Of a DNA stretch of 64,000 nt, positions 31,391 through 43,998 are shown one piece after another. Source of the stretch: Rosa chinensis (lineage: Eukaryota > Streptophyta > Magnoliopsida > Rosales > Rosaceae); assembly GCF_002994745.2 (NCBI RefSeq), contig NC_037093.1, positions 8,544,400-8,608,399 on the forward strand. The letters run 5' to 3'. The notes beneath the pieces were generated by a model. The model had not been told where the DNA came from, made no database searches, and saw only the letters and a program-made list of their open reading frames with translations. The position numbers and the translations under genes are program-made. Within the stretch, counting starts at the first letter, position 1; every line of letters begins with the position of its first letter.

Positions 31391-34300
31391 CTAAGAAACC
31401 GAATGCCTCCGATTTCTGGAAGGTGTGGACTTAGCAGCCTCTTCAGGATTTGCAGAACCAAGACTCTCGGATGAATCTGAGCCACTATTCTCGCCTTGTC
31501 CCCCTTTGCTTGAAAAGAGCTTTGCAAAGACCTTCTTTGAATCGAGTAACCTTCTCATTTTACTAACTGCAGCCTTGTCAACATTGCTTTTACCATCTCC
31601 ATTCCTCTCACCACTGGCCAATCTTAAGGCAGCTAACTCTGCTTTCAGGGCCCTAAGCTCCTCAGCAGACGCAACTACATCCCAATCCTCCTCTGTGTTA
31701 GTTGTTGCAGACCTTGAGCTCCCATGAGAACCACTGTTTAAATCCTTCATGCCTTTAGGTAAGTCGGGAGTGCTACTGCCTGATGAAGCAGCAGCCCTGA
31801 CTTGCTCAAAAAAGAGTACCTGCACAACTACGCGCAACGGGAGTCTCTCATTTTGCACAGCGTGCATGCAGGCATCAACTGACAGCTTTTTGCAGTCCAT
31901 CAGCTTGCAGATCCTCTTTCTCTCACTCTTACTAATCCCAGGGTGCTCCTGTTTAAGAGAAGACCAAAGTGTGAACAACATATCATTTAGCAACACTAAA
32001 CAAAAAACTAGACAGAAGCACTGTAAGAATCTTTAATGAAATTTAAAAGAAAACAGCTAAGTTTTAGCACCTAGTTTGTGCAATAACAAGAAAAGACTTT
32101 GCACATCACCATCAATAGACCAACTGAATGTATATTAGGAGATCAACATATATCAGGAGGCTCCTACCTTGAGAAACATGTCAATGGCTCGGTAAAGCCC
32201 ATCATGAGCAGGGCGAGAGAAACCTGACACCATTTCTGCAAGATCGACAAACTTGGACAAGGGTAGGTTCGGATCCTTTGAAATTTCAGCAAGATACCCA
32301 TCTATCAGTTTTGCCACCATCAACTTAGAAGCATCTGACAAGATCCCTGGCCTCCTCTCCTCCTGAATCTCATGGCCCTCTCCTAATGATTGAATCTCTG
32401 CAGTCTGATCTTTCTTTAGAAACTCTTCTACTATTTTTTTAACTGCACTAACATCATATATAGTAGCTTCTCCTTCTGCTGCTCGTATCAAAAGATCATT
32501 TACTGAAGCCTCCTCCAGTTGCTGTCCTATTCTCTTTACCATCTCATCCTTGGTCGTTTCTCCAGAGTTCACATATATAGCTGCTTTTAACAATTTGAGC
32601 AAGAAACTACAAGAGATGCTGCCTTTCTCTGCAGGCAACAGCCAGACAATTGCATCCACTGTTGATCGATGCTTTGCCATATCTCCACCCTGGATCATAC
32701 CTTTGCTGAAACCTGGCAACCTTCTGTAAGCATAAGCTTTCAAGGCTTCTCCGATCACTTCACCAGAAAGTACTGCTTTGGTTTTAATACTTATAAGAAC
32801 ACGCTTAAACAAATCAATCTCAAGCTCACATAATTCCTCCACCCACCAATCCTTTGGAACTTGACGGTTTCTGACACCATTCCAATTTGGATCGTTCCCA
32901 TTTTCCTCTGCAAGTTTCTTCCGGTTATAGGTATAGGACCAGTCAACTTTTGAAACATCGACACAGGCCTTGGTAGCTATCGAATCAATGCACTGGCTGA
33001 CCAACTTCAGGTCCTCAGATATCGGCAAAAGAGACTTTGTAGTCTGAAGAACAATGATTGAATCCTTCCAGCTGCGGAAAATGCTAGAGTTAAGAAACAC
33101 ATCAATCTTGTATATGAGATTTCCTTTCTCAATAGACTCGTGCATTCCCATATACTCAGCCGCACATCGACACACAACAACATTGTAAGCATTCAGGGTG
33201 ACAGTCATGCCATAACAGAACTTGGCACATATCTCAAATGCAGCAGGGCCACCAGGAATGTCTGAAATGTGAATTTCCAAAGGTTTCGACTCATTGGTGT
33301 TTGCTAATTTCTGTAAGCGGGCACTCTTTGATAGAAGAGGAAACTGCAAAGCATATTATAACTGTAATCAGCGTCCCAAGACAAATATCTATAGCTATAC
33401 AGCACAGTAACAGCAAAATTTTGAGATGCAACTGAACTGTGGAAATAAGTTTGCTAACACTATCATCTCTGGAGTTTCAAAAATCAGCTTAATATACATC
33501 CTCAATGTGTGTGGTCTGTATCTAACAATTCTTTATTGATCGCAACCAAATCACAATAATTCATCAAGTGACAAGGTATTTATCAGCAAAGTAGGTATTA
33601 AACTAATATTTGAAGTACTCCTATCCTATGGCAAGAACATGTGCAGTTTATCACTATGAAAAAAACAAGTTGAGCACATACATATAGCATATGAGCCTTA
33701 CAGAAATCATGAATTGTACCAATCAGCGAACTCAATCAATACCTCTTTTTAAACCACATAGTTTTGGTAGCTGAAATATCTGTTATTTCTCTAGTAGCTT
33801 GCAATATGAATACCATAACATAATCTTGACTATAGATCGTTCAACATGAAAATATTTAACATACTAGGCATGAAACTTGGGAGCCATGACATTGCACAAT
33901 AAAACCAAAAATGTCAAGGACTGAAACAGTTATTGTCATTCCTGATACAATATACCATATATTGCAAGATAGATCCAATCAATACCTTGTGTAGATAAAA
34001 CTTTGAAACTCCAACATTAACGATGATATCTGTTTCCAAATCAGCTGCCACATACCTGTACATATGAAATTTATTTTGCAGTGTTAATAACGACTCTATA
34101 GTACCAATTCCCGCATAGTTACATGTAGCATTGGCTTTAATATTCCTCGTTCAAAGGACAGGATGGCTATGATGTAGCAACATCATTATACTAGAATTCG
34201 ATTCATTTCCCTCATATCCTTCATCTGTATTATAATGGGTTTAGAAAGACACTTGGCATTTTTCTATTTTGTGTCCATTTAGCACAACTTTATCACTTCT

Positions 34301-35063
34301 CACTGTTTTTCTTTATGTTATATTTGTTCCTTTTCTGGATCACTAGGTACTGCATTGCCTATTGTCAAAAAGGATAATACCAATGACTCTAAGGTATTGA
34401 AAAGAAAAATAAGTATCCAGAGCAAAAATAAATAAACGAAAATCAAAAGTGTTGTATGATCATAGCAAAATGGATAATACCAATGATTCTAAGGTGTTGA
34501 AAAGAAAAAGAAGATCCAGACCAAAAATAAATAAATAAAAAAAATTAAAAGTGTTGTATGATCATAGCAAAAATGACAGGCTGAAAAAACAGTGATTGTT
34601 TATATCTCCCCTCTCTTGGTTTGAGGGGAAAAAAAGGAGTTTTTCCCTTAAAGCCTCATGGTTCTGATATAATGTCCCAACTTAATTAGGTACAATAGAA
34701 TGGGAGAAAAAAATGAGACGCGAAATGAGAGCAGAATTTTAAAGCCCAATGTTTGAGCAAGAACCAAGGTGACTGCAAAATGGAGTAGCCAAACTGCCAA
34801 AAGGCAATATCAATGAGTAGGAGATCAACTTTTTACTATCATGAACAGAAAAACCAAAAAAAAATGATACAAAGAAATATACTAACAGGCTTATGGAACG
34901 AGAAATGAAATGCATCAGAGAATAGCCAGATAATTAATTCAGATTCATAATTGAGGAAGAAGCAGAGCAGAGTCGAAATAGAAGGCCATAGAAGATCTCA
35001 CCTAACATTATTGCCATCAGTCTGAAAGGAATCCGGCTTTGATCCAAGTTTCATAAACTTCAT
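31391..35063 (-). CDS. NPY/NPH3-family BTB protein (NPY4/NPY5-like)
   Basis: Four coding exons on the minus strand: 35063-35002, 34055-33986, 33343-32168 and 31948-31391, all with GT-AG borders and consistent phases, give 621 residues. The start [17 protein letters not shown] and the next exon's VSKFYLHKF mark the NPY group of NPH3 proteins. A BTB/POZ domain spans about residues 28-130 ([20 protein letters not shown]), the NPH3 domain starts at DWWVEEL (209-215), and the last exon has the conserved [20 protein letters not shown] (about 452-471) then [15 protein letters not shown] Glu/Leu-rich coiled coil (about 530-555) and a Ser-rich basic tail end the protein. NPY proteins act at the plasma membrane with AGC kinases and PIN carriers in auxin-dependent organ formation and root gravitropism; they also resemble CUL3 adaptors. 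No defects seen. The exact NPY paralogue cannot be fixed by eye. Confidence 0.93.
34371..34570. repeat. Tandem duplication of about 100 bp in NPY intron 1
   Basis: The block beginning GGATAATACCAATGA(C/T)TCTAAGG and ending GTGTTGTATGATCATAGCAAAA occurs twice in a row with few differences, within the intron between coding exons 1 and 2. Confidence 0.85.
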
Positions 35064-36790
35064 CTTGGCAAGCAAAAGATCTGCTTTTCCTTCTGCACTT
35101 CCCAGACTAAACTTCCCCACTACTCAACCTGTAACTGCTTGATCAAATACTTCACACCAAGATCACCAGGCATCCCAAATAAGAACACATCTCGATCAAC
35201 GAAAAACTGCTGGAAATGGAAAGGAACACACCAGGAGTGGGGACCAGATATGATATCTGAATGCAACCAACTTCCTGGGCTTCAAGAGTGGAAAGAAGAC
35301 ACACAGAGGGAAGGATATATATATGTATGCAGGGGAGGCTATGACCGAATCTTGACAAGGACTGAATGAGTCTAAGAGATAGAGAGAGAAAGAAATGGGA
35401 AAGAGAAGATGGGCTTTGTGCAATTCTTTAAGAAAAGGTTCTCTTGAATGGCAAGAGAGCCAAAGAAGAGGGTGTTTCCTTGGTCGGCGGCAAAGCCCAC
35501 GGAGTCCGGGTACACCAAGTCAGCACAGGGAACACAGCCAACAGACTCTCAACTCTAAACAATTATCAAACACCAGAGACACTCACAAGCACAAATCTGA
35601 CTCCACCACACTCCCCCACTATTTCTGTATCTCTCTCCCTTCTGATTCCTGTGTTTCTTTGTTTTCCTTTTTTAAAAAAGCTTATTAAAGATTCATGCCA
35701 CCAAGACCCTCTTAACGTCTTTAAAGCTTCAAGTTCCAAACCCAACATGTACACATCAACCAGATTTATTTTATAGACTTCTTTTATACCGTTGAAGTTT
35801 GAAAACCTGCAACTGAAAACAGCATCTCGGTATCAGTTGAAGAAACCACCAAAACGGTAGACAACAAGCATCTCTTTTTATTTGGGCAAAGTATGGGAAT
35901 AAATGAGAGAAAGATCACAAATTTTAAGTTTATTATAGTTATAGACAACCAAACATCAACTACCAGCAAAAAAATTATTACAAAAATTGAACTGAAATCT
36001 GAGGAATCTACCAGAATATATTGCAGAAAATCTATTAAAATACTCAAGCAAAGATCATATTGTGCTATTCACCCCAAGAGAATCACACATATTGTGCTGC
36101 AAAAGTGAAAAAAATTCTAAAACCCAAATAATGCCCTTCATATATAGACAGACCCCAAAAGCCACTCTCCGTGTAAACCCCACAAAACCCAAGACCACCA
36201 TTCACCAAATCTACAGAGCTATGCAACTATATCACACACTTGCAACTTGAAATAAAAGAAACCCAGTTCCAGACTGAGAGCAATCAGCCAAAACCAAAGC
36301 CTAGAAACCAAAACCCAAATAGTATAACTGAGCAAAGAGACCAATAAAGACACAAACTTGCCAAGTACAACTCACCAAAGTTTGAAGCTTTAAGCTTGGA
36401 ACAATCAGAAAAGGAACAGAGCAAAACAGTATCAAAAACCAAAAGAGCGAGGCTTTATACACGCATTGAGTCCTTGAGAACCAAACCCACCACCACCACA
36501 AGACAAAAGGAAACCCAAAACCCAAAAACACCCATCAGGAAAAAAAAAAAAAAAAATGAGCTGTAGCTTACCCAGTTCAGAACTGAAAAGGACCAAATTG
36601 CTACGAAATGTATGTTTCAGTCATTGACAGAAGTAGTAGTACGCACAGTAGTTACTACTTTTCCTTTTGGTTTTTCATTTCTGATTTTCTTTCCTTTTCC
36701 TTTTTTGCTTGCCTACTTTAATGTATGTGGAAGGCGAGAGAAGAAAGTAGAAGAGAGGGTTTTATTCAGATTTTGGGGAAGCAAGCATTA
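35064..36790 (-). promoter_or_regulatory. 5' UTR with intron, upstream part of the NPY-like gene
   Basis: On the minus strand a good donor, CTGAACTGG|GTAAGC (intron starts at 36571), and acceptor, GCAGTTACAG|GTTGAG (intron ends at 35129), would join a leader exon (about 36572-36790) to the exon containing the ATG. The resulting 1.44-kb leader intron is pure inference from splice signals; the intron itself has no coding match, and the ORFs in it are not recognisable. Leader introns are common in plant regulatory genes. Transcript start not determined. Confidence 0.5.
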
Positions 36791-39700
36791 AGAAGAGACA
36801 CACTCACTCACTCACCACCATGACCACCTTGCACAGTAAAGCACGCCAAAACTGACACACTGCTTTCTTTGCTGGGATGATGCCCCCATAACGCGGAGTC
36901 CCTCTTTATTGAATCGTCCACACCCTCCTGGTTTTAACCCACAAAGCCCATGACCCGGATGCTCTTTTCATGGAAAAGAATACCATAAGGAAATGAAATT
37001 TATATTTATATTAGCATATATGCTGTTTTGTATCCTTTTTTTGGATAAGATGCTGTTTTGTATCCTTTGATAATTGTATTTTACATCCTTTTTCAGTATG
37101 TTGATTTTGCAACTTTTCTGAAATTGGGAGTATTTATAACCTCACCATCTAAGGTAATGAAAATAACATTTTACCTAAAGCATTAAGTGAGATTCACAAA
37201 TGCACAATTTCAAAAGAAAACGTCTTGTGTCCTCCTAAGTTTGATTAGGTTCCAAACTCCACTAAAAAAATAAAAAATAAAATCCAACAAAAAAAAAATG
37301 TATTGAGTAAAATGAAAGAAAAAAAAAATTCATACCCCACAATCTCACTAACGTTTATTTTCTGTTTAAGATGAAATTGAAACTTTTTAAACAACTGAAA
37401 TGAAGGGTAAAAAACTCTAGTTAAAATAGTATAATTTCAGACATTCTCTTTATGCTATTGTGATATGGAGTTAAGACTCAATATCATTCATTGTCTTCTA
37501 CAATTTTATTAATCAAGATTTGAGGTCAACCACACCATCATTTAAAAGAAAAGAAAAAAACCTTTAATCTATATCATAACATGTGATTTAGAATTGTTGG
37601 TCACTAGGACATGACGAATGAGATTAAAGTTTACAATTGTCTATTTAATCTCAGTAGTTGATATTTAAAGTAAGTTTGAGCGCCCATGAATTTCTTGATT
37701 ATCATGTGACCATAACATTTCTAGCAAATTATTAGTGTTTTTGTACCATTTTATGATGGTCGAGGTAAAAGATTAGTGTTTTTGTACCATTTTTATGATA
37801 CTTCTAAGTTCATCATTTGAACTCCCTAAATTCAACATTTGAACATATAAGCCAATATGCAAGAATTATTTCTGCTTTGTATTTTCTTAGAATTGAAAGA
37901 AGAAATAAATCTGATATATATTTTTTGGAAGAAGAAATATATGTGATAATTGAAGGCATATCGACCTTCCATCTTTTGAGGACTTGTTTTGCATCCTAGC
38001 CACTTGTATTTAGTAGTTCCTTTCCTCTACCTTGAATACTGTGTTTCAATTTGTATAATTGTCCCCGCAGGTGCTCCCAAAGTTTATAAACTATTTAAAT
38101 GGTTCCATGTGAGCTAAGCCTAAAGGAATCATGTCACTGCTGCTACGTTTCGAGCCAAATGGCATGTTCATTGAAACTAAGAGAATGAGCATAAACAACT
38201 AGATCTGTAATAACAAAGAAAAGACTAGTTGAAGCACAAGGTCAAACTCTTGCAATAAGAGACCCACTGAGTCTAGGAAAAGGGGTAATTAAATAATACA
38301 GGATGATGTAAGGAAAAGAACACACATACATACATACATATATATATATATGTATATATAATTTGTTTAAGAGGAGATATGATGTTCTCAAACTTTAAGT
38401 ATTTTTGAAAGACATCTACTCATCTAATAGATAGATGTTGAGACTCATTCTCAGAATTGGATATTCAATGTTTTCAGATTGTATTAGACATGATTTTCAT
38501 ATAACTTTTATTATCAAAATTTTGATTGTGTGTTCTTCTGATGTATGTATCTTAAAATAAAAAGATTGAGCCTCTAATTGAATTCCATACCACATCTTCA
38601 ACATAAATAAATAATCTTTTTTTTGTTTTTTTTTTTTTTTTTTGTATCATATCAAAGTCATGCATTTCAATTTATACCTCATTTTTCAACGATAATTAAT
38701 CATCTGATATCATAATAGTTAAACTAAATTTTTGGAAAAGAGAGATGTCAATATCCTATGTCAATGTCTACTTAATGGAAGCCACACTTGACTGGTTGAC
38801 AACGGTATATTTTCTCATCCGAAGTCAAAAATCTTGTGCCTCTCTGCCTCGTGAAAGCGCCAAAACATGAGCAAGCATGATAATATTCATTATAATACAA
38901 GCTAAGCTTAGGACACATCAAATTCCCATCGACTCAACACTTCCCTATGATAGTGCTGGATTTCTTTAGATTTTAGAAACACCTCCTCACTCTCACGTAC
39001 TGCGCCACATTTTGAGGTAGGACAATCTTGCTCTTATTTAATATACCCTCTACTATCAATATAATACACATGGTGCTGACTGTTGTATCTTTAAAACTAA
39101 AACTACTATTTGATTATGAACAATCTTTCATAAATAATATTATAGATAAACAATAATTAGTTCCTTGTGAAACACTTGATACCTTCTGCTTTATAAGGTT
39201 GTGGATATAGCTAGCGAGGGCTTTGAAGTTGCTCAAAGTTATCGAGTGGTGGGGGTTCATTGAGATACTACTAGATTAGTCAACAGTTTCATTATTGAAC
39301 CCGTAATCTCAGTTTGTAAAACAAAAGCATATCTAATCGAAACAGAGCCTCTAATCACAATATTAATCACTAGTTCATCTCTTATGACGAAACCAATCGT
39401 AGCCAATCTAGATTATTTGAAAAAGCCATCAAACTTTCGGGCATATCCGATAAAAAGGTTGTGGATATAGCTATGGTTTTTGAAGTGTTGCTCAAAGTCT
39501 ATCGTGTGGTGGGGGTTTCTTCTTCTGCTTGCTCGATGAGAGATCACTAGATTGGTCAACAGCCTATCGTCATCCGAATGGTTAAGATAATAATGGTCCT
39601 ACTTGCCTAATTTTAATCATGATACTGTATACTCAGAATCATAATAGTATATATGTACATGTCACGTACGTATCAAATCACAACTTTGCGGTCATAACTC

Positions 39701-40458
39701 ATATGGTTGTGAAAAAGGAGGTCCCCTCCCTTTTGCCAACTTTGACATACTATAACGTGAATTGGATATACTTGTTTGATATGCTTGTCCCTCATTTTGC
39801 ATATGCATGCGGCATGCCTTGATTGATATGAATCTCCTCCGATTTGTGTGGACAATGGAGACCCCTACCAGTCTACCACTATTGAACAGAATCTTAGCAA
39901 TAATAACAAGAGGGTGATGTACAAAGGCTCTCTCTCAACAATGACCGGTACGTCTCAAACTTTTTGTCCCCTAAGAGAAATTATGTGACAATTAAGTACT
40001 CACTAGCTCATGAACTATGATTTTCCGTGACACAAGTAAGTTCAAATTCTTCGTCTAAGATGCTAACTTGATGTCATGTGGTGGTACACACGTAGTGCCT
40101 CTCGTCCATCTTCTTTCATGTGCCATGCATGTAGTGTCATTTTAATTAGCATCTCTATCAGAATAAATAATGAAGAATACGGCATGACAAAGAAAATAAT
40201 CAAAGTTAGGATTTATGCACAAGTAGACAATTAATCAACCGCTATCGGTCACTTTTGCACGAGTAGACGATTAACATGGGAAAACCAATACTTACCAATG
40301 GTATAAGACTTACATTAATCAACCATTATTAGACACTCATATAAGTATTGGTGTGACTTACTTGGTAAATAATCTCGCTGTTAATAATTATAAATTTACT
40401 ATGAGGAGGATATTAAGCAACGGCTGTTAGTCGCTTTCCAACCTACACAGACATATTT
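36791..40458. other. AT-rich intergenic DNA, no gene seen
   Basis: No ORF with recognisable motifs. A small direct repeat (GATGCTGTTTTGTATCCTTT-like) occurs near 37020-37068, and a diverged duplication near 39198-39560 is listed separately. No paired inverted ends found. Confidence 0.5.
39198..39565. repeat. Diverged direct duplication, about 260 bp apart
   Basis: GGTTGTGGATATAGCTA...TTTGAAGT..TGCTCAAAGT..ATCG.GTGGTGGGGGTT, ending CTAGATT(A/G)GTCAACAG, is present at 39198-39288 and again at 39458-39562. The second copy has a small insertion. Origin unknown. Confidence 0.75.
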
Positions 40459-40640
40459 GGATTCAAATTTGCTCACCATTTTTATTTTGTGATGATATCA
40501 CTACCCAATTAAAACTTGACACGTCATGTATAATTAATTTAATACTTAAAATTTATTTGTTTAATAAAACATCATGATTAACTATAATTATATTTCATAA
40601 CACATGACAGTTTATATTGGTGGTGAGCAAATTTGAATCC
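40459..40640. mobile_element. Mutator-like MITE, 182 bp
   Basis: The ends GGATTCAAATTTGCTCACCA and TGGTGAGCAAATTTGAATCC are perfect inverted repeats of 20 bp, flanked by a perfect 9-bp TSD, GACATATTT, at 40450-40458 and 40641-40649. The interior is AT-rich and non-coding. The 9-bp TSD suggests a Mutator-type origin. Confidence 0.9.
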
Positions 40641-40649
40641 GACATATTT

Positions 40650-41664
40650 GCTAAAAGATTGCCGTTGGAGAAATCCCAATATCAAAGCCAGTCGTGGGGG
40701 ACAATGTCTATAGCAACATTAAAGTCGAAAGATTTTGATATTTATGCCTAATGTAGAAGATATATATGTGCTAATTGAAAGATTGCAATCTTAGTTTAAA
40801 TAGCTATCAACTTGTACTTCTGTCCTTAGACCTAATTAAAATGGATGATCCATACAACTCACCAGTGTGGCATTGTGGTACATTTGCATATTATGTTATC
40901 GATAATCCAACAAAATGCACATGACCACCACCAATGCTTGTTCTCCCTCTAGTTAGCAAATGCATTGCTTAATTATATATACCGTATCTAAATTAAGAAC
41001 AATATCCCAATCATGACAACCATTACAGAATCACATGAACCCGTGAATATCGAAACCCAGCAAATTGGCAATGGCATGCGTCAAAGAACTAGAAGCTTAA
41101 GTCATTGCTTATGCAAGTTATGCTCTGCAAATTATGATCAACATGGTCTGGCATGGACCACCCCCTTAGTAGCTTAAGCATCTTCTCCATGTTTCCGGTT
41201 AGATTTACCAATAAGAAACTGGAATTTAAAAAGTGGGAAAGAGTACAAAAGCACACGTAAATTAATCTTGATTTGGGATGAGTAATTGTATGTTATTTAA
41301 GTTTGATTTAATTATATGCAGTAGTACTACTGTAGTAGGTGGAAAGCTAAATTAGGCAGCTAGTAAATAAAGGAAGAGGAGGCAACATAGTTGGGAATTA
41401 GTTCAAGTTGTTGACAGTGCTTTCCTGCAGTAGAGTGGGGGAGGAAGTTTTAGAGGTTGATTAGTATAATCTGCATATTTTGAGCTTTGCTTTGATTGTT
41501 TCAATATGTAGCACAACTATTTGGTGCGCAAATCCTGCAAACCGGCCTACTCCTTTATTGAGGTGATATAGACAGGGGTTTTTCATACATTATAGGATGA
41601 TTTTCTCATAATAGTACTCAAAGTTCAACCCATTAATTAACACATTGATATCTAATATTGACAC
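40650..41664. other. Intergenic DNA, no gene seen
   Basis: AT-rich, without recognisable coding or repeat structure. Confidence 0.5.
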
Positions 41665-41667
41665 TAA

Positions 41668-42684
41668 GGGGGGTGTATTCAATTCAGATTTTAAAAGATT
41701 TTATTTGAGTTTTTATAATCCATAGATTTACTTAATCCACGGATTGTTTAAATTCTATATGGACTCTGATTGATTTTAATGGATTGATTTACTAGTATTT
41801 GTTTAGATTTTACAAGTTCTTATGATGTTTTTGGTAGGTTAATTTTTTTTTTCTTCTTTAAAAGCAATGGATGACTATAATGCTAGATCAGTAACAAAAA
41901 AATGTGTGTGTGTCTATATATATATATATGGCAATCTACCATTTTTTATAGTGTATAATGATATATGAATAATAAGAGAAAACTAATCAACCAAAATGTT
42001 ACACAAAAAATAAAGTAGTAAACTAATGACATAATTTATTTCATATCTAATTTACAAAAGAAACATGTGTGTATGTAACGGCCTATTCTGGTTTTAGATG
42101 AATATTTGTATATATACCGGCACCCGGCTTCGGGTTTGATTCAAAAAAAAAAAAAAACATGTGTGTATGTGTCATCTTAACAATACCATTGAAAGTGAGC
42201 TTAATTAGCTAGAAGTATTAAGGCTTTCAGAGCTATAGTGATAAAAATAAAAATAAATTATTAGATGAGAGCAGAGTCACAGGCAGATAAGGATAGTGGG
42301 AAGATAGGTCTAAGACAAAATAGATGAGTGTCACCTATTGAGAGCTGTTTGTTCTTCTTCTTTTTTTTCTTTTTTTTTTGTTTGGTGAAGAGCTTCTTCA
42401 TTTTTTGAGTGAGAAAGAATCCATCAAAATATCTTGGGAAATGGTTGGATTGTTTTTGAGTTTTGATATGTTTAAAAAGCACTATAAAATCCTTCAAAAT
42501 CCAACATTTAATGAAATCCTTAAAAATCCGTATACTTTTGAATATCTGCATATTTGAATGTATAATTTTAAATCTTAATTGAATACATCAAGATTTTAAA
42601 GGATTATTTAAAATCTCAATTGAATATCCATAGATTTTCAAAATACAAAAAAATTTTGTAGACTCTTAAATGAATACACCCCCC
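41668..42684. mobile_element. Harbinger-like non-autonomous element, about 1.0 kb
   Basis: It starts GGGGGGTGTATTCAATTCAG and ends (T)GAATACACCCCCC, an inverted pair. Inside, ATTTTAAA-type blocks are inverted relative to each other over 100 bp or more. It is flanked by TAA at 41665-41667 and 42685-42687, a PIF/Harbinger-style 3-bp TSD. The interior has no transposase; poly-A/T runs account for the ORF at 42261-42551. A LINE stub (42077-42153) inserted inside it. Confidence 0.75.
42077..42153 (+). mobile_element. 5'-truncated LINE stub, about 77 bp
   Basis: A short stretch ending CGGGTTTGATTC plus an A-run of about 14 is bounded by a perfect 16-bp TSD, AAACATGTGTGTATGT, at 42061-42076 and 42154-42169 (the A-run overlaps the TSD). 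This is the classic footprint of a severely truncated LINE insertion. Confidence 0.8.
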
Positions 42685-43654
42685 TAAAAAGCAACCCAAC
42701 TAAATTAAAGGTTTTTTTTTTTTTTTTTGCAATGTAACTAAATTAAAGTTGCATCATGCACTTAATTTTTTTTTTTTGATGGTTTATTACTCTTTCTTAA
42801 CATCAGCAAATACAACTCCTATAATATTGGTAATCAATTCGCCTGCTCATGCTGTGGCTCAAACTGCTGCATAAATTTGGGCCTAGCCTCTTAGGAAGGC
42901 AGCCACCAAGATTTCTCTTGTCTGGTGCCCGAGCTTTTCCAGAAGACTTCACCTTCCTTCTTGCCCTCTCCTCTTCACCGTCGGAGTCATTTCCTTTTTC
43001 CCTGTCTGCATGGATTGCTACCCTCCCTAACTCTTCCCATGTCTTTCCTTCTTCCTCTTTGATTGACCGTTAAAATTACGGGCATTTTCATCCCACTAGT
43101 ATTTTCTCACTACAATAATAATAAAAAAAAGGATTCCTTTATGTAAAACTCAGTCCATTTAGGAATCTATCAATATTACTGGTTACCCTAGTTTGAGGCC
43201 CTAATTAAAAAGAAAAAGAAAAGATAAAAATTAGAGGGATATATTAAGTTAATAAGGTCTGGCCATGGAGATGCTTTGATAGATTAGCATGGTTTTTCTT
43301 TGTTCCAACCATTATGCTTGGGTACGATTGAGGGAGGATGCTAAGGGTATAATAGGTATTAGATAGGAGTGGTTATTTTTGGATAGTATAAAAGTCTTCA
43401 CTCTGTAATATTCATGATCAGTTGAGTAAAAATGTAGCCCTCACAAGTTTCTCTCCCTTTCTCTTCTCTCTTTACCTTTCTTCTTCAATGTTTCTCTGTA
43501 TTGCTCTCACATGATACTTTTAGGAGAATATTCAAACGTCCATGACATGCATTGCCCAACTCAAATAGAAGAATCACAAATAGTACAACTAGAGCAATGA
43601 TCGATTCATGCCAATTACTTCTGTGGATTGAGGAATAGTTCTGCATGCGCGCTC

Positions 43655-43657
<3 letters not shown>

Positions 43658-43693
<36 letters not shown>
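43658..43693. repeat. (TA)n microsatellite
   Basis: About 18 TA units. The flanks (43565-43635 and 43694-43775) are partial copies of each other, sharing TTCTGTGGATTGAGGAA. Confidence 0.9.
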
Positions 43694-43696
<3 letters not shown>

Positions 43697-43943
43697 GAAC
43701 CAGAAATAGTGCAGCCAGCAATTATAGTGGTTTTGACATTTCCATGCCGGCCAATTAGTTTCTGTGGATTGAGGAAATGATGGTTTGGGATTCAAAGCCT
43801 CAAACCATGCAAATCTAACCTAACACTTGGTGTGCAATTTATTCTCCATGCCACAAAAGTTTGTGGCCCAAGTGCATGAATATATTCAAGTGCTTTGTAC
43901 AGATATGGGAAATCATTATTAGGCCCTTTACCACCCCCATAAG

Positions 43944-43995
<52 letters not shown>
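43944..43995. repeat. (CT)n microsatellite
   Basis: About 26 CT units. It produces the Arg/Glu-repeat ORFs on the opposite strand, which are not genes. Confidence 0.95.
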
Positions 43996-43998
<3 letters not shown>

